Assembly (NCBI RefSeq): GCF_003290025.1
Contig: NZ_QNHG01000004.1
Location: 418,058 to 482,057 of the forward strand
From: Pseudogemmobacter bohemicus
GTDB taxonomy: Bacteria; Pseudomonadota; Alphaproteobacteria; Rhodobacterales; Rhodobacteraceae
Reading direction: 5' to 3'
DNA: 64,000 nt
Numbering within the stretch: position 1 is the first letter of the stretch; the number at the start of each line of letters is the position of its first letter. A program made the position numbers and the translations under genes. Shown in pieces: positions 1-9,546 of the stretch. Below the pieces are notes generated by a model. The model saw only the letters and a program-made list of their open reading frames with translations, had not been told where the DNA came from and did no database searches.

Positions 1-3000
1 GCGCATCGACGAAATCGGCCTCCTCGCTCAGCTCCGCCATGAACTGGCGCAGCGAGACTTCCGGCGGCAGGATACCCGCCGCGTCATTTTCGCCAGGGCG
101 GATGCGCATATCGAATGCGGGGTCTGCCAGCGCGCGCCCCAGATCGCGATCGAGACGATCAAGGCGCGCGATCTCGACCGGATCATTCAGCGGATCATCG
201 AACTGGCCGGGCTTAAGGCGCACCTGCGCCGCATCAGCGCCAGCGTTGACACCGGGCGCCGAGGTGCCCATATTGAAACTGTCCACTCCAGGAGGGACAT
301 CCCCCATGAAACTGCGATCATATTCAGACTGGGATGGCCGACCGGCCGCCCTGTTCTCAACGCCCGAGGGCGGGTTGTTCGCGCTTGCCCAGCTTTCACC
401 CGGCGCCCCCTGGGTGCCAGTCGATGCCGGTGACGTGTTTACCACGTCCGGTTTGCTGTCCGATACGCCCGACGAGGCGGTGCTGCGGCGCGAATTCGGG
501 TGGAGCATCGGCGATGGAGAGGTGCCGACCGAGGCGAATGTCTCGGCATTTTTGCCCGCAGCCGCAGCGGCAGAATAAATCTCGATCTGCCGCGCAAGCA
601 GTGCATCCGCTTCAGGCCCCGCTCGCAGGCTGCGCCACTGCGTATAAAGCGCAGTGCCCAGATCCTGCGCGGCCAGCATCTCATCCGTCCAGATCTGCAC
701 CTCCGACAGCATGCCATCCGGGTGGCGGATCAAAAGCTTGCGGTCGATGTAGCCCGCTGGCGCGCGTTTCCATCCCTCATCGACCAGATCAAAAACCCCG
801 GAAAGACGGGCAATCAGATCATCAGCCTGCGCCGCATCAGCGATGACGAAACCGCCGCGCGACACATCGGTCATATTGCGCGGGCTCGCATAGCCCTTGC
901 GCGCAATCTTCTCTTCGACCGTCGGGCGCCTTTTCAGACCGGGGTTCTTCCAGGTCAAACCCAGATCAGATGCGATAATCCGGGCCTCGGCATCCAACCG
1001 CGCCTGCGCCGGTTCAGCCTTTGCAAACAACTGGTCAACATCATCAAAGGGCTGATCCAGCGCCAGCCGCGAGACATAGCGCCGCGGCGGAACATCCTTC
1101 AGCACTTCAGCCATCGGCGCAGCACCACCCGCTGGCGGCGCAGCACCCCCCGCATCAACTGCACGAACCACCTGCCGCGCTGGCAGCAGCCCAAGGATAC
1201 GCGCCATGCCCTCGATCAGTGGATCCGCATTCGCCGGCGCCGGGCCCGTCTCGATATCCACCGGCGCACGCTCGGCAAGCTCGCGCCGCGCCTCCGCCCT
1301 GGCTCGCCCGATGCGCGGCGCAAGCGAACGCGCGGCCTCCCCCTCCTCTGCCAGCCGGCGCCGAACGATTGCAACATCACCGCCGCTGGCCTTGCGAGGC
1401 AGCGACGCCGCCTCTGCCAGCGCCCGGTCGATCTCTTTCAGCTGCTGGCGCAGCCGACCCTTGCCGCCTGTTCGATTGCTTCGGATCTGATCCTCGACAT
1501 CCGCGCGGCGCTCGCGCAGCTGGCTGACCACCTGATCAACATCGCGCGCCTGCCCGGCATCGAAATCATCAAGCCAGCTGCGAAAACTGCCCTCCCGCGC
1601 GGCCGACCTGTCCTGCAGGCGAAAAGCCTCAGGATCGATCTCACGCGCCCGCGCATCGACCGCGATGCGTTCCGCACGACCGGCAAGATCCAGGCGCGGC
1701 ATGCCGGCAGGAGCCTCGAAGATGGCAGTATCCCCACCGCGCGAACCACGCAAAAAGACGTCTTCATTGGCCCGGCCACCGTCCAGATACCGCGATCCGA
1801 CCTGCGCAGTGTCGCGCACGGCCTGCCCAGCAGGCCGCAGCAGATCGAAAAAATCCCCCGTCTGCATAAAATCAAACAAAGCGTCTGAGTTACGGGCCAC
1901 CAACCCGCCAGGGCCAAAGCCCAAGCCCGCGCCGGGACCAGCGCCGGAATAACCCCCTCCGGATGACGGTGTGAAGCTGTCGCGCGGCCCGCGATAACCC
2001 TCCCAGGCGCCGGTTCCCTGCTGCCGGTAGATCCATTGGCCCAGACGCTCCTGCGTCTCGATCGTCATCACCTCATTACCGGTCAGACGCAGCCCCTTTT
2101 TGGCCGCGCGCAAAGTGGTGCCGACAATCTGATACCCCCCCATAGGGGTGGCCACCCGGCCGATCTGCGCCTTGACCCATTGGCCGTAGGGGCCAGACGG
2201 TGCCGAGAAAGCGATGGCCTCATCCACCGTCATCTCGGTCAGCTTCACATCGGCAAAAGGCCCACCCTGCCGGTTCGAATATCCGAACAGCGCATCGTAA
2301 TCCCCGCCGCTTTCGCCCGCTAAAATCCCGTTCCTGATCCGCGACCAGTTGGCCGGCGCATCCGGCCCCGGATCCGGCAACACCACATCCGGCACCGCCG
2401 GCGCATCTGGCAGTCGGTCAGCTATCAGGGCGGCTTCGGCGGCGTCCAGCGCCCCATCCGGCGCAATATCATCACTGACCACTTCACGCGCGAGCGCGCT
2501 CCCTGCGCCGCGTTCCAGATCCGTCGCCTCTGGCCGCGCAGCGAAGCCCAGCAATTCCCAATTCTCGGCCCGTCCTTTCGGCGTGAACACGTTGCCAGCA
2601 ACCTTGACGCCGCGCCCGGCCACCGGCAATGCCGCCCCGACCAAGGCGCCGAACAGGACCTCATTCACAGGATCCGGGCGCTGCCAACCCGCCCAGTCCG
2701 CCATCGCATTTGCCTTTGGCAGGTCAACGGCAGATCCCACGCCGCCCACCATCATCTCGTAAAGGATCATACGGCCAAACGAGGCGCCGCTGGTCGCGGG
2801 CACAGCCAGAAATGCGGCCTGCATAGGATCGGTCAGCATAGATGAGGCCCCGCCGATAAAGGCCGCGACCCCTCCCATAATCGACGGATCGGACCGATTA
2901 CCGATCCGGTTCTCGACCTCATTCATCTCATCATTGACCTCAGCCACTGCCCGCTCATAGGCTAATTGGCGCAGTTCCTCGTAGCTGGAAGGCAGATTTG

Positions 3001-3376
3001 CGACCTCGCCCGGCGCCCTGATCCTTAAGCTTTCCACCGCTTGAAGCATGACCTCGACGGCCGAACGATTGAGGCCATCCGGAAATGCGATGCCCTTTGC
3101 CTCAAGCTCAAGCGCCCGGTCGGCATTCGAATTGTTCATAAACGCCAAACGGTCGCCATAGATCTGCTCCGACATCCCGAAGACCATCTCATCCTCGATC
3201 TGGCTCTGTCGCCGCTCCGCTACACCTGTGCGATTTCGGCGAAGCTGGTCTTCGTTGAACTGGGCGGGCAACATTTCCCACCAGCTGCTTTCCGGCCCGT
3301 CGAATTCCAGCATCGGCAGAGGATCAGCATCGCTGGCCAGCGGGGCGATTTCGACATCTTCATCCTCACTGGCCAT
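1..3376 (-). CDS. Internal virion (ejection) protein, T7 gp16-like, with muramidase-like and RelA/SpoT-like domains; partial
   Basis: An open frame of 1125 codons runs from ATG at 3376 off the left edge; the start overlaps the end of the preceding gene by 11 bases. It is last in the series of internal virion protein genes, the place of the gp16-type ejection protein. Residues about 344-464 look like a muramidase/transglycosylase domain: AGESGGDY (E355) and later ATPMGGYQIVGTTLR, a common phage lysozyme signature. Residues about 800-920 resemble the RelA/SpoT synthetase fold: RRPT then KIARKGY, MTDVSRG (D837), AGYIDRK (Y876) and SEVQIWTDEM (E892), in the order seen in (p)ppGpp synthetases. Between these domains the protein is charged, helical and low in recognisable motifs. 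The muramidase part fits cell-wall passage during DNA ejection. The RelA/SpoT assignment is motif-level inference, and the C-terminus is unseen. Confidence 0.8.
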   Translation of the reverse strand, partial: MASEDEDVEIAPLASDADPLPMLEFDGPESSWWEMLPAQFNEDQLRRNRTGVAERRQSQIEDEMVFGMSEQIYGDRLAFMNNSNADRALELEAKGIAFPDGLNRSAVEVMLQAVESLRIRAPGEVANLPSSYEELRQLAYERAVAEVNDEMNEVENRIGNRSDPSIMGGVAAFIGGASSMLTDPMQAAFLAVPATSGASFGRMILYEMMVGGVGSAVDLPKANAMADWAGWQRPDPVNEVLFGALVGAALPVAGRGVKVAGNVFTPKGRAENWELLGFAARPEATDLERGAGSALAREVVSDDIAPDGALDAAEAALIADRLPDAPAVPDVVLPDPGPDAPANWSRIRNGILAGESGGDYDALFGYSNRQGGPFADVKLTEMTVDEAIAFSAPSGPYGQWVKAQIGRVATPMGGYQIVGTTLRAAKKGLRLTGNEVMTIETQERLGQWIYRQQGTGAWEGYRGPRDSFTPSSGGGYSGAGPGAGLGFGPGGLVARNSDALFDFMQTGDFFDLLRPAGQAVRDTAQVGSRYLDGGRANEDVFLRGSRGGDTAIFEAPAGMPRLDLAGRAERIAVDARAREIDPEAFRLQDRSAAREGSFRSWLDDFDAGQARDVDQVVSQLRERRADVEDQIRSNRTGGKGRLRQQLKEIDRALAEAASLPRKASGGDVAIVRRRLAEEGEAARSLAPRIGRARAEARRELAERAPVDIETGPAPANADPLIEGMARILGLLPARQVVRAVDAGGAAPPAGGAAPMAEVLKDVPPRRYVSRLALDQPFDDVDQLFAKAEPAQARLDAEARIIASDLGLTWKNPGLKRRPTVEEKIARKGYASPRNMTDVSRGGFVIADAAQADDLIARLSGVFDLVDEGWKRAPAGYIDRKLLIRHPDGMLSEVQIWTDEMLAAQDLGTALYTQWRSLRAGPEADALLARQIEIYSAAAAAGKNAETFASVGTSPSPMLHPNSRRSTASSGVSDSKPDVVNTSPASTGTQGAPGESWASANNPPSGVENRAAGRPSQSEYDRSFMGDVPPGVDSFNMGTSAPGVNAGADAAQVRLKPGQFDDPLNDPVEIARLDRLDRDLGRALADPAFDMRIRPGENDAAGILPPEVSLRQFMAELSEEADFVDA

Positions 3377-5453
3377 CGATCTGCCCCCACCGGCTTGTGC
3401 CCAGGGCGAATTCCTCCAGATCGAAAACGAAGATCCCCTGGGGATGACCGGGATCGAACAGGTATTTCACCTCATTATTTTGCTGCCGGGTCCCAAGCGC
3501 ATAACGGCCATCCCCGACTGGCAGAACCACAAGGTTGCGCCTTTCATCCGGAGAGAAATCGGTAACAGGATATTGCCCCTTCTGGGCATAGCGGCCATAG
3601 CCTTTAGGCCTTTCCCACAAGGGCAGATTGCCGGTTTCCGAGGCGCGCTTCCATTGGCTTTCGTCGAAATATCTCAGCGCCTGTTCAACCAGTCTCGCGT
3701 CAAGACGCGCCGGCAAGACCGTATCCCGACCATGAACCGTCTGCACCCCGCCAAAGGCCTGGCCGCCACGATTGGTTCGGCTGGCAACAGCCTGCGCCGA
3801 ACGCCAGACGGCAGCCTTTCCCTCCGCCGATTTCGGATCGGCGATATCCAGCGCGGTCGCAGCATAGTGGTCATCGACCGCCTGCATGAAGGTGGCGAGG
3901 GCCTCACTGTCAGACCCGATAATACCGTCAGGCCCCATCCTCGTACCGAACAATGCAGACATTTCGGCCTGCACCGCCGCCCGGTACTCCGACGCCATTT
4001 TTGCCTTCGATCCCGGCTCCATCGCCCGACCGCGCAGGATCGCCCGCGAGGCCGCCATGTCGCCAGTATCCAGCGCCAGCCGGCCCGCCAGATGGGCGAC
4101 CGGATCCTTTTCCCCCAACTGGTCCAGGGCCAGCGGCGCCAGGTCACCAAAACCGCGATCTATGGCTGCGATCACCGCGATAGCCTGGTCCGGGTCTTTT
4201 CCGGAAAGAACCGCGCCGAATTTCTCGGCCTCTTCGGCGGTAAAAAACTTCACCGTGGTCGCGCTTGGCGTCCATTCCTGATAGACGCCAAGCGCCATCT
4301 CCCGCCGCTCTTTCATGCTGGCAGGATCGGCAAGATCCAGGGTTCCCATATCCACGCCGGACACAGCCGCGACATGCCCCAGCGGATCGCGCGCCAGGGC
4401 CTCGACCGTCGCAAGACGCGCTTTTTCCAACCTGTCGCGACGTGAGGGATCATTCGGATCAGTGGTCGGGCGCGCGTCGAACTCAGCCAGCATGGCCTTT
4501 TGCTCGGACGGAGTGCCATGAAGGAAGGCGCTTTCCTCTTCGGCAAAGACCACCGCATTGCGCAGTCGATCATATTCCTCGGGATTGCCGCGCGCACGAT
4601 CCGCCAGATCCATCAGGCCGTCATATTCCAGCCCGGCCTCGATCACCTTTATCGCACTGTCGATATCTGATTTCAGCTTCTGCGCTTCTTTGGCGCCCAG
4701 CACCTCAGCCTCTTTCGTCAGCCTGATCTGCTCATCAGCAATTCCCTTGCGCGCCAGCATGCCAAAATCTGACGCCTCTGCCGGGTCCAGAACCGCCTCG
4801 AACTCTTTCGCGCGATCAAGATAGGCGGCAGGGTCATCAATGATCAGGCGGCGCGCCTCGATCCGGGCCGTATTTGCCGGCAGGTCCGCCATGATTGCTT
4901 CGGCCTCGACCGCCGACAACAAACCGGCATCGACCTGGCGCTGAAGATCACTTTCCACATTGCGGAACACCGCATCCCGGCTCTCGCCATCCGGCGCCGT
5001 AGCCGCCAGCCGCTCATAATCCCTCATCGAGGAGTTGAACGCCGCCCGCTCGCGATCCTGGAAAAGGGCGAATTCGCGCCGGCGGATGGCCGAGGTCTGC
5101 GGCGCAATGGTTTCGCGCAGACCGATATTGAAGTCTTCGCGCAGATACTCCGGCAGGGACTGGGCGTATTTATCCGCGATGCTACCAGCGGTAGCTTCCC
5201 AGCGAGAGGTCAGGCCTTCCAGATTGCCATCGGTCTCGAATTCCAGCCGGGCCTGATCCATGTCATTCATGGCAGAAAGCCGCGTCTCGCGCACCAGACG
5301 GTCATTCTCGGCCTGCACTTTGCGGGCCGAGAAGGCGACGAAGTTATCCGCAAGCGCACCCAACCCCTCAAGGCCTGTGGGCGCATTCGGGTTCAGCCGC
5401 GGCTGTTCGACCATGCTGAAAGGGGTCTGGGCTTCGGGGATCGTCAGTGCCAT
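3366..5453 (-). CDS. Internal virion protein, T7 gp15-like
   Basis: This 695-residue protein is rich in Ala, Glu and Arg, predicted largely helical, with no signal peptide and no obvious enzyme motif. It sits between a small gp14-like protein and a giant gp16-like protein, the order of internal core proteins B-C-D in T7-type podoviruses. Such proteins sit in the capsid core and are ejected with the DNA to form a channel across the envelope. Its start (ATG 5453) lies 3 bases past the stop of the upstream gene and its stop lies inside the next gene. The role rests on size, composition and position rather than on a signature. Confidence 0.7.
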   Translation of the reverse strand: MALTIPEAQTPFSMVEQPRLNPNAPTGLEGLGALADNFVAFSARKVQAENDRLVRETRLSAMNDMDQARLEFETDGNLEGLTSRWEATAGSIADKYAQSLPEYLREDFNIGLRETIAPQTSAIRRREFALFQDRERAAFNSSMRDYERLAATAPDGESRDAVFRNVESDLQRQVDAGLLSAVEAEAIMADLPANTARIEARRLIIDDPAAYLDRAKEFEAVLDPAEASDFGMLARKGIADEQIRLTKEAEVLGAKEAQKLKSDIDSAIKVIEAGLEYDGLMDLADRARGNPEEYDRLRNAVVFAEEESAFLHGTPSEQKAMLAEFDARPTTDPNDPSRRDRLEKARLATVEALARDPLGHVAAVSGVDMGTLDLADPASMKERREMALGVYQEWTPSATTVKFFTAEEAEKFGAVLSGKDPDQAIAVIAAIDRGFGDLAPLALDQLGEKDPVAHLAGRLALDTGDMAASRAILRGRAMEPGSKAKMASEYRAAVQAEMSALFGTRMGPDGIIGSDSEALATFMQAVDDHYAATALDIADPKSAEGKAAVWRSAQAVASRTNRGGQAFGGVQTVHGRDTVLPARLDARLVEQALRYFDESQWKRASETGNLPLWERPKGYGRYAQKGQYPVTDFSPDERRNLVVLPVGDGRYALGTRQQNNEVKYLFDPGHPQGIFVFDLEEFALGTSRWGQIDGQ

Positions 5454-5456
5454 GGA

Positions 5457-5900
5457 TCAGGCCCCCAGCTCGGGCCAGAGCTGCAGCGCCTGGGTCATCG
5501 AATTGGCGGCGGTGCCAAACATGCCATTCAGGAAGCCGGTACTGGCCTGGTAATCGCTGATCGCGGCTTCGTTCTGTTTCGCGGTGACGCGCTGATTGGT
5601 GTTGAACCGGCTGGCCTGTGCCTCAGTAAAGCGCTCATAGGCAGCCTCCTCCCCCAGATCGAGCGCAGATCCGGCGCTGCCATCAACGCCGCGCGCCGCC
5701 AGCTGGCCGCGCTGGCGGGCGATCAGTCTGGACATCTTGTCCCGCCCCCGCATCTCATTGAAGGCGCCGATCTCGCGCGTCTGCGCCGCCTCATAGCGCG
5801 ACATGGCGGCATTGCTTTTGGCCATATTGCGCGAACTGAAAGCGCCGTAGATGCCGGTGACGGCCGAGGTGGCAAATGCAAGAGGAGCAAAACCGCACAT
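5457..5900 (-). CDS. Internal virion protein, T7 gp14-like
   Basis: The protein has 147 residues. A short hydrophobic N-terminal stretch (FAPLAFATSAVTGIYGAF) is followed by a long amphipathic helix region with many Arg, Gln and Ala residues (for example MSRLIARQRGQLAARGVDGSAGS). Small internal virion proteins of T7-like podoviruses share this design: one membrane-active N-terminal segment and a helical remainder, encoded just after the nozzle gene. The start lies immediately downstream of the gp12-like stop. The SGSALDLGEEAAYERFTEAQ region is typical of this family in alphaproteobacterial podophages. Function as part of the ejection apparatus is inferred from this and from gene order. Confidence 0.7.
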   Translation of the reverse strand: MCGFAPLAFATSAVTGIYGAFSSRNMAKSNAAMSRYEAAQTREIGAFNEMRGRDKMSRLIARQRGQLAARGVDGSAGSALDLGEEAAYERFTEAQASRFNTNQRVTAKQNEAAISDYQASTGFLNGMFGTAANSMTQALQLWPELGA

Positions 5901-5901
5901 A

Positions 5902-8373
5902 TCAGTCGTCCGTGATCATCATGGTGGGGGTGCGGGTCGAGATCGTCAGCGGCGCACCCGGCTCGGGCCGGATCCGCAGCCAGCTCTGATGCGCCCAACC
6001 CTTATGGCCGCCCAGCTCCACGACGCCGTCATAAAGGGCCGGCGCTCCGAACGGGTCATCAAGACCCGGGAACAACCGATCTTCACCGGTATCCTCGATC
6101 TCACGGCCGTCGAGACTGCGCCGCACCTGGAAAGTGCCGCCGGCCGAGCGATGCACCCGGATCCCGCTCACCCGATGGGTGCGCAGCCGCCCGTCATCGC
6201 CACCATCGGGCTGGCCGATCACCACATCCAGCGTGTCGAAATACTGCCGATCGGTTACATCCAGACCGATCCCGGCCCATGTCACGGGCCGGGGAAACGT
6301 CACCGAGCCTGCCGGACTAACCAGAAGATCCGTGACCGCGCCGATATCGGTCCAGGCTGTCACCACGGATCCTGCCAGATGATCCAGGCCCGAGACGGTC
6401 GACGAGGCCTCGCCCTCCCAGCGAATACCGCACATCTGGAACCATGCTGTGCACAGATCAGCCGGCGTACCGTCCAGGTCGACAAAGGGCGGTTCCATCC
6501 GCTCGACACAATGACGGATGACCCCGCCCAACTCGCGCCGAACCACAAGCCACAGGTCCTGTGAGGTGCCGTCATCCGAAGGCAAAATCTCGATATCGGT
6601 CACCATCCCGCCCAGATCGTGACGGCTGAACCCAACCACCTGCTGCCCGGGTTCGAAGGTGCAGCAGGCCAGTTGCCCCCCGGAAAGCAGAACCCACAGC
6701 AGCGGCAGTGGGGCGGTCTGGCGCACGATCTTGATCGCGCCGCCACCGAAAATATGGCGCGATATCGCCGTCAGATTTTCCGGCTTCAGACGTCCGGTAG
6801 CCTGCTCGACCTGCTCGTAAAGCAGCCGGGCCCCATCTTTCGAAAGGAAAACCGGCAAGCCATCAACCAACTCGGGCTGGGCATCAAAGGATCCATGCTC
6901 GCTGACGATGGTGTATTTCGCGGTCTCGCGCGCGAAAGCCCGATCCGCATCCGTCGCACGGCCGACGATCTCATCCGCATCGGTCAGCACAAACAGCTCA
7001 TCCGATCCTTCGACAATAGACCGGATCATACCCTGTTTCGAACGGTTCGCGCTCAACCGGTAGCTGAAACCATCATCATCATTCGGGCCAGTGGCAAAAT
7101 CCGTGGTGCCGTTGATCACACCATGCCAAAGGCGCCGGGGCTCCATACGCGTGCCACCATAGATATGGCGCTGGCCGAAAGCCCCGATAGCCCTTGGCCA
7201 GCCCTTCACATCCGACCAGGCCTGATCCGCCCAGCGATAAGTAGCCTTGTTCACGACGCCGGACGGAATGGCCCGCTCAACCGTTCCGGTAGCGGATACG
7301 GGCGAAGCAACCGCCGTGATCCTGATATCGCCAGCACCGTTATGCAGATATCGCCAGATTGGGCCACCCTTGCCCGAAAGCCAATCGCCCTCGGCATGTG
7401 TCGGCGCGTTGACACCCGTGGTCTTACCTGCGGACGATGTATAGATGGCAACGCATTCATAGGAGGCAACCCAAGGGTCATTACCTTCGTCGCCGCCACT
7501 GCCAGCGTATCTCAGATTGATCCTGTCGCCCAACCTGTATTGGCCGCCATCGACACGGCCGGCGTAGTAAGCGTCATATGTGATCTGCGCCCACTCGATC
7601 TCAAAATCGCGAAACGAAGCCGGTGGTGAAATAAAGATGCTGAAACCTGTCCTTACAGTTCCGACCGATCCATCCCAGGCGACGATCTCGTAGCATTTTC
7701 CGTCGTAATAGACCCGGTCGCCAATGGCGGCGGCGATGTCCGATGTCCAGTAAGGCGTATCGACAGCGTCAGTCTCGACCACCTGAAACAGGGTCCCGAC
7801 ATGTTCGGCCCCAAATATTGCCCCCGTCGCGGCAATCGTCACCTCACCCGAGGTTCCCGAGACCTGCACCCGCAGATCCTGATCGAGGTTGCGATCCGAG
7901 AACGGGCCGCCGTTGAATTGCGTCTGATCGAGGCTCCAGCTGGTCAGGGCGAACCGGCTCAGCGTGCGGGGCGCCAGCTCTCCCTCGGCCAGGTAAATCC
8001 TGTCGGACGACTGCAGGCTTTGCAGGCGCCTCGCCTGAGAAAGGGTATAGGGCGAAATGATCGAGAATGGCACACCGCCATCCAGCACCAACACCCCCTG
8101 CCGCCAGAAACGCAGCAGGCCTGCCGTCCATTCCAACAGCACCGCATCCTCATCACGAAACACGAAAGCCATGATCCGCGCATCGGCACCGCCCGCTGCA
8201 AAGCCCATGAAACGGGTTCCCGGCAGCCGGGTGACCGGCCCTTCAGGCAGCGGGATAAAGCCCCGGCAGGCTCGCGCACCATTCTGAAACCGGGAGAAAT
8301 CCCGGCGGCCGTGCATCAGCTCGGACAATTCACCGGAAGAGGATGACAGCGCCGGCGGAGAGACCCTGACCAT
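5902..8373 (-). CDS. Tail nozzle protein, T7 gp12-like (tail tubular protein B)
   Basis: This 823-residue protein is mostly beta-rich. Its N-terminal region contains GARACRGFIPLPEGPVTRLP and GTRFMGF, the typical opening of podovirus tail tubular protein B/nozzle proteins (a conserved G-G-x-x-R-P-G-T-like element after an initial F-x-x-G). It later has several W-rich beta segments and the IYGGTR element near the middle. It lies directly downstream of the gp11-like gene, which it overlaps by one base (ATG at 8371-8373), as expected for the two tail tube components. Nozzle proteins form the distal end of the short tail and contact the fibre or receptor-binding proteins. Confidence 0.82.
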   Translation of the reverse strand: MVRVSPPALSSSSGELSELMHGRRDFSRFQNGARACRGFIPLPEGPVTRLPGTRFMGFAAGGADARIMAFVFRDEDAVLLEWTAGLLRFWRQGVLVLDGGVPFSIISPYTLSQARRLQSLQSSDRIYLAEGELAPRTLSRFALTSWSLDQTQFNGGPFSDRNLDQDLRVQVSGTSGEVTIAATGAIFGAEHVGTLFQVVETDAVDTPYWTSDIAAAIGDRVYYDGKCYEIVAWDGSVGTVRTGFSIFISPPASFRDFEIEWAQITYDAYYAGRVDGGQYRLGDRINLRYAGSGGDEGNDPWVASYECVAIYTSSAGKTTGVNAPTHAEGDWLSGKGGPIWRYLHNGAGDIRITAVASPVSATGTVERAIPSGVVNKATYRWADQAWSDVKGWPRAIGAFGQRHIYGGTRMEPRRLWHGVINGTTDFATGPNDDDGFSYRLSANRSKQGMIRSIVEGSDELFVLTDADEIVGRATDADRAFARETAKYTIVSEHGSFDAQPELVDGLPVFLSKDGARLLYEQVEQATGRLKPENLTAISRHIFGGGAIKIVRQTAPLPLLWVLLSGGQLACCTFEPGQQVVGFSRHDLGGMVTDIEILPSDDGTSQDLWLVVRRELGGVIRHCVERMEPPFVDLDGTPADLCTAWFQMCGIRWEGEASSTVSGLDHLAGSVVTAWTDIGAVTDLLVSPAGSVTFPRPVTWAGIGLDVTDRQYFDTLDVVIGQPDGGDDGRLRTHRVSGIRVHRSAGGTFQVRRSLDGREIEDTGEDRLFPGLDDPFGAPALYDGVVELGGHKGWAHQSWLRIRPEPGAPLTISTRTPTMMITDD

Positions 8374-8990
8374 CAGCGCGCCCCCATCCAGGGAAAACTG
8401 ATCGCATCAGCCCAGGCGCCAGCCTCATAGGCCTCACCGATGTTTGACCGCTCTGCCGCTTCAAGTGCATCGGCCTCCTGCATGACCGCGCGGAAATTCG
8501 ACAGCATCACATCGGCACGGTTCACCGATCGCGCGAAGACCATGCTGAATTCCGAAGCCAGCAGGAATTCCAGCGCCTGCGTGAAGGCCGGCGCAAACAG
8601 AACCGGATTGTGGATATCGCGGGTAAAAACGATCTGAACCGGGCCGTGATCCTCGGTATAGACATATTCCTCGCGACTATGCCGGATCAGTCTGTCGCAA
8701 CCCATCGGATAGACCGCCCGGATCCGCAGGCATTCCGGCGGCAAGGCCCAGGCGCGCGGCAGCCCGGGCGGGGTCGCCTCTCCGGCCACGTCCTGTCCGA
8801 CCACACGCCGGCGCGCGAAACCCCAGTCCAGAGCTTCCAGCACCGAGCGCCGACGCGCATCATAGCGCAACCGGGCCTCCTGCGCCTCGCTGGATCTGTC
8901 CTCAAGACTGGTGAAACGATTGCGCGCCTCTGCCAGCCCAAGCGCGCGCTGGCAGATGACAACCGGACTTTCAGCCGTGAGGACAGACAT
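8373..8990 (-). CDS. Tail tubular protein A, T7 gp11-like adaptor
   Basis: The 205-residue protein begins with a helical segment in which ICQRALGLAEA and a later R-rich stretch (ARLRYDARRRSVLEALDWGFARRR) match the usual opening of podovirus tail tube A proteins, where an Rxx(V/L)L..xxW motif is common. The middle contains LPRAWALPPECLRIRAVYP, another usual element (P-x-x-C/A-L-R-I). This protein forms the ring between portal and nozzle. It lies between the capsid-side gene at 9001 and the nozzle gene, with which it overlaps by one base. Confidence 0.82.
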   Translation of the reverse strand: MSVLTAESPVVICQRALGLAEARNRFTSLEDRSSEAQEARLRYDARRRSVLEALDWGFARRRVVGQDVAGEATPPGLPRAWALPPECLRIRAVYPMGCDRLIRHSREEYVYTEDHGPVQIVFTRDIHNPVLFAPAFTQALEFLLASEFSMVFARSVNRADVMLSNFRAVMQEADALEAAERSNIGEAYEAGAWADAISFPWMGAR

Positions 8991-9000
8991 GGATCAGCCC

Positions 9001-9468
9001 TCAGATATGCAGGGCGTAGCGGATGTCGAAATCCGCAGTACCAGCGCCGGTGGCATCGGCTCTGGCAACGAACATCAGCTCGGCAAAGGGCTTGTTCGGC
9101 ATCTTCGCAAGGCCCAGCTGCTTCCAGAGTGGCTGGTTCCATTTCGCGGTGAAGACATCGAACAAAACGACGCCGGTGGCGCTGGCCCCTTTCGCCGCGT
9201 CATAAAGCCCGTCCGGATCCTCCGGCGTGCCGACGACAGCCTGCGCAAAGCCCCAGGCATCGGTGCGGATCCTGCTGTCATGCAACAGGATCGCAGCCCA
9301 GGGGATCTGAGCGATCAGATAGGTGGATCCGGTATTGTCGGTCGCGCCATTGGTGACGCGGCCGGCGACACGGTGAAAGACCCCCTGAAGGGCAGAAGAA
9401 TCCGGGGCCTGGTAGCCATTGACACCAGTGACCCCGAAGATCGTGGATTTAAGTTTGACAACGGCCAT
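9001..9468 (-). CDS. Phage structural protein of unknown role, downstream of major capsid
   Basis: This protein of 155 residues starts at ATG 9468, eight bases after a clear ribosome site (CAGGAGGGCC). It has no signal peptide and alternates short beta segments; the sequence reads like a virion component (GSTYLIAQIPWAAILLHDSR, then FDVFTAKWNQPLWKQLG). It lies between the major capsid and gp11-like genes, where decoration or head-completion proteins often lie. I do not recognise a family, and the function is unknown. Confidence 0.62.
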   Translation of the reverse strand: MAVVKLKSTIFGVTGVNGYQAPDSSALQGVFHRVAGRVTNGATDNTGSTYLIAQIPWAAILLHDSRIRTDAWGFAQAVVGTPEDPDGLYDAAKGASATGVVLFDVFTAKWNQPLWKQLGLAKMPNKPFAELMFVARADATGAGTADFDIRYALHI

Positions 9469-9546
9469 GCGGCCCTCCTGTCGCTATGATGCGGGGATCG
9501 GGCCGGGCGGGATCCGCCCCGCCCGGATCATTCGGGCAGGTGCGGG

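Noticed and set aside
500-1888. A 462-residue plus-strand frame
   Set aside because: It is antisense to the internal virion protein, whose reading frame is open throughout and carries recognisable domains.
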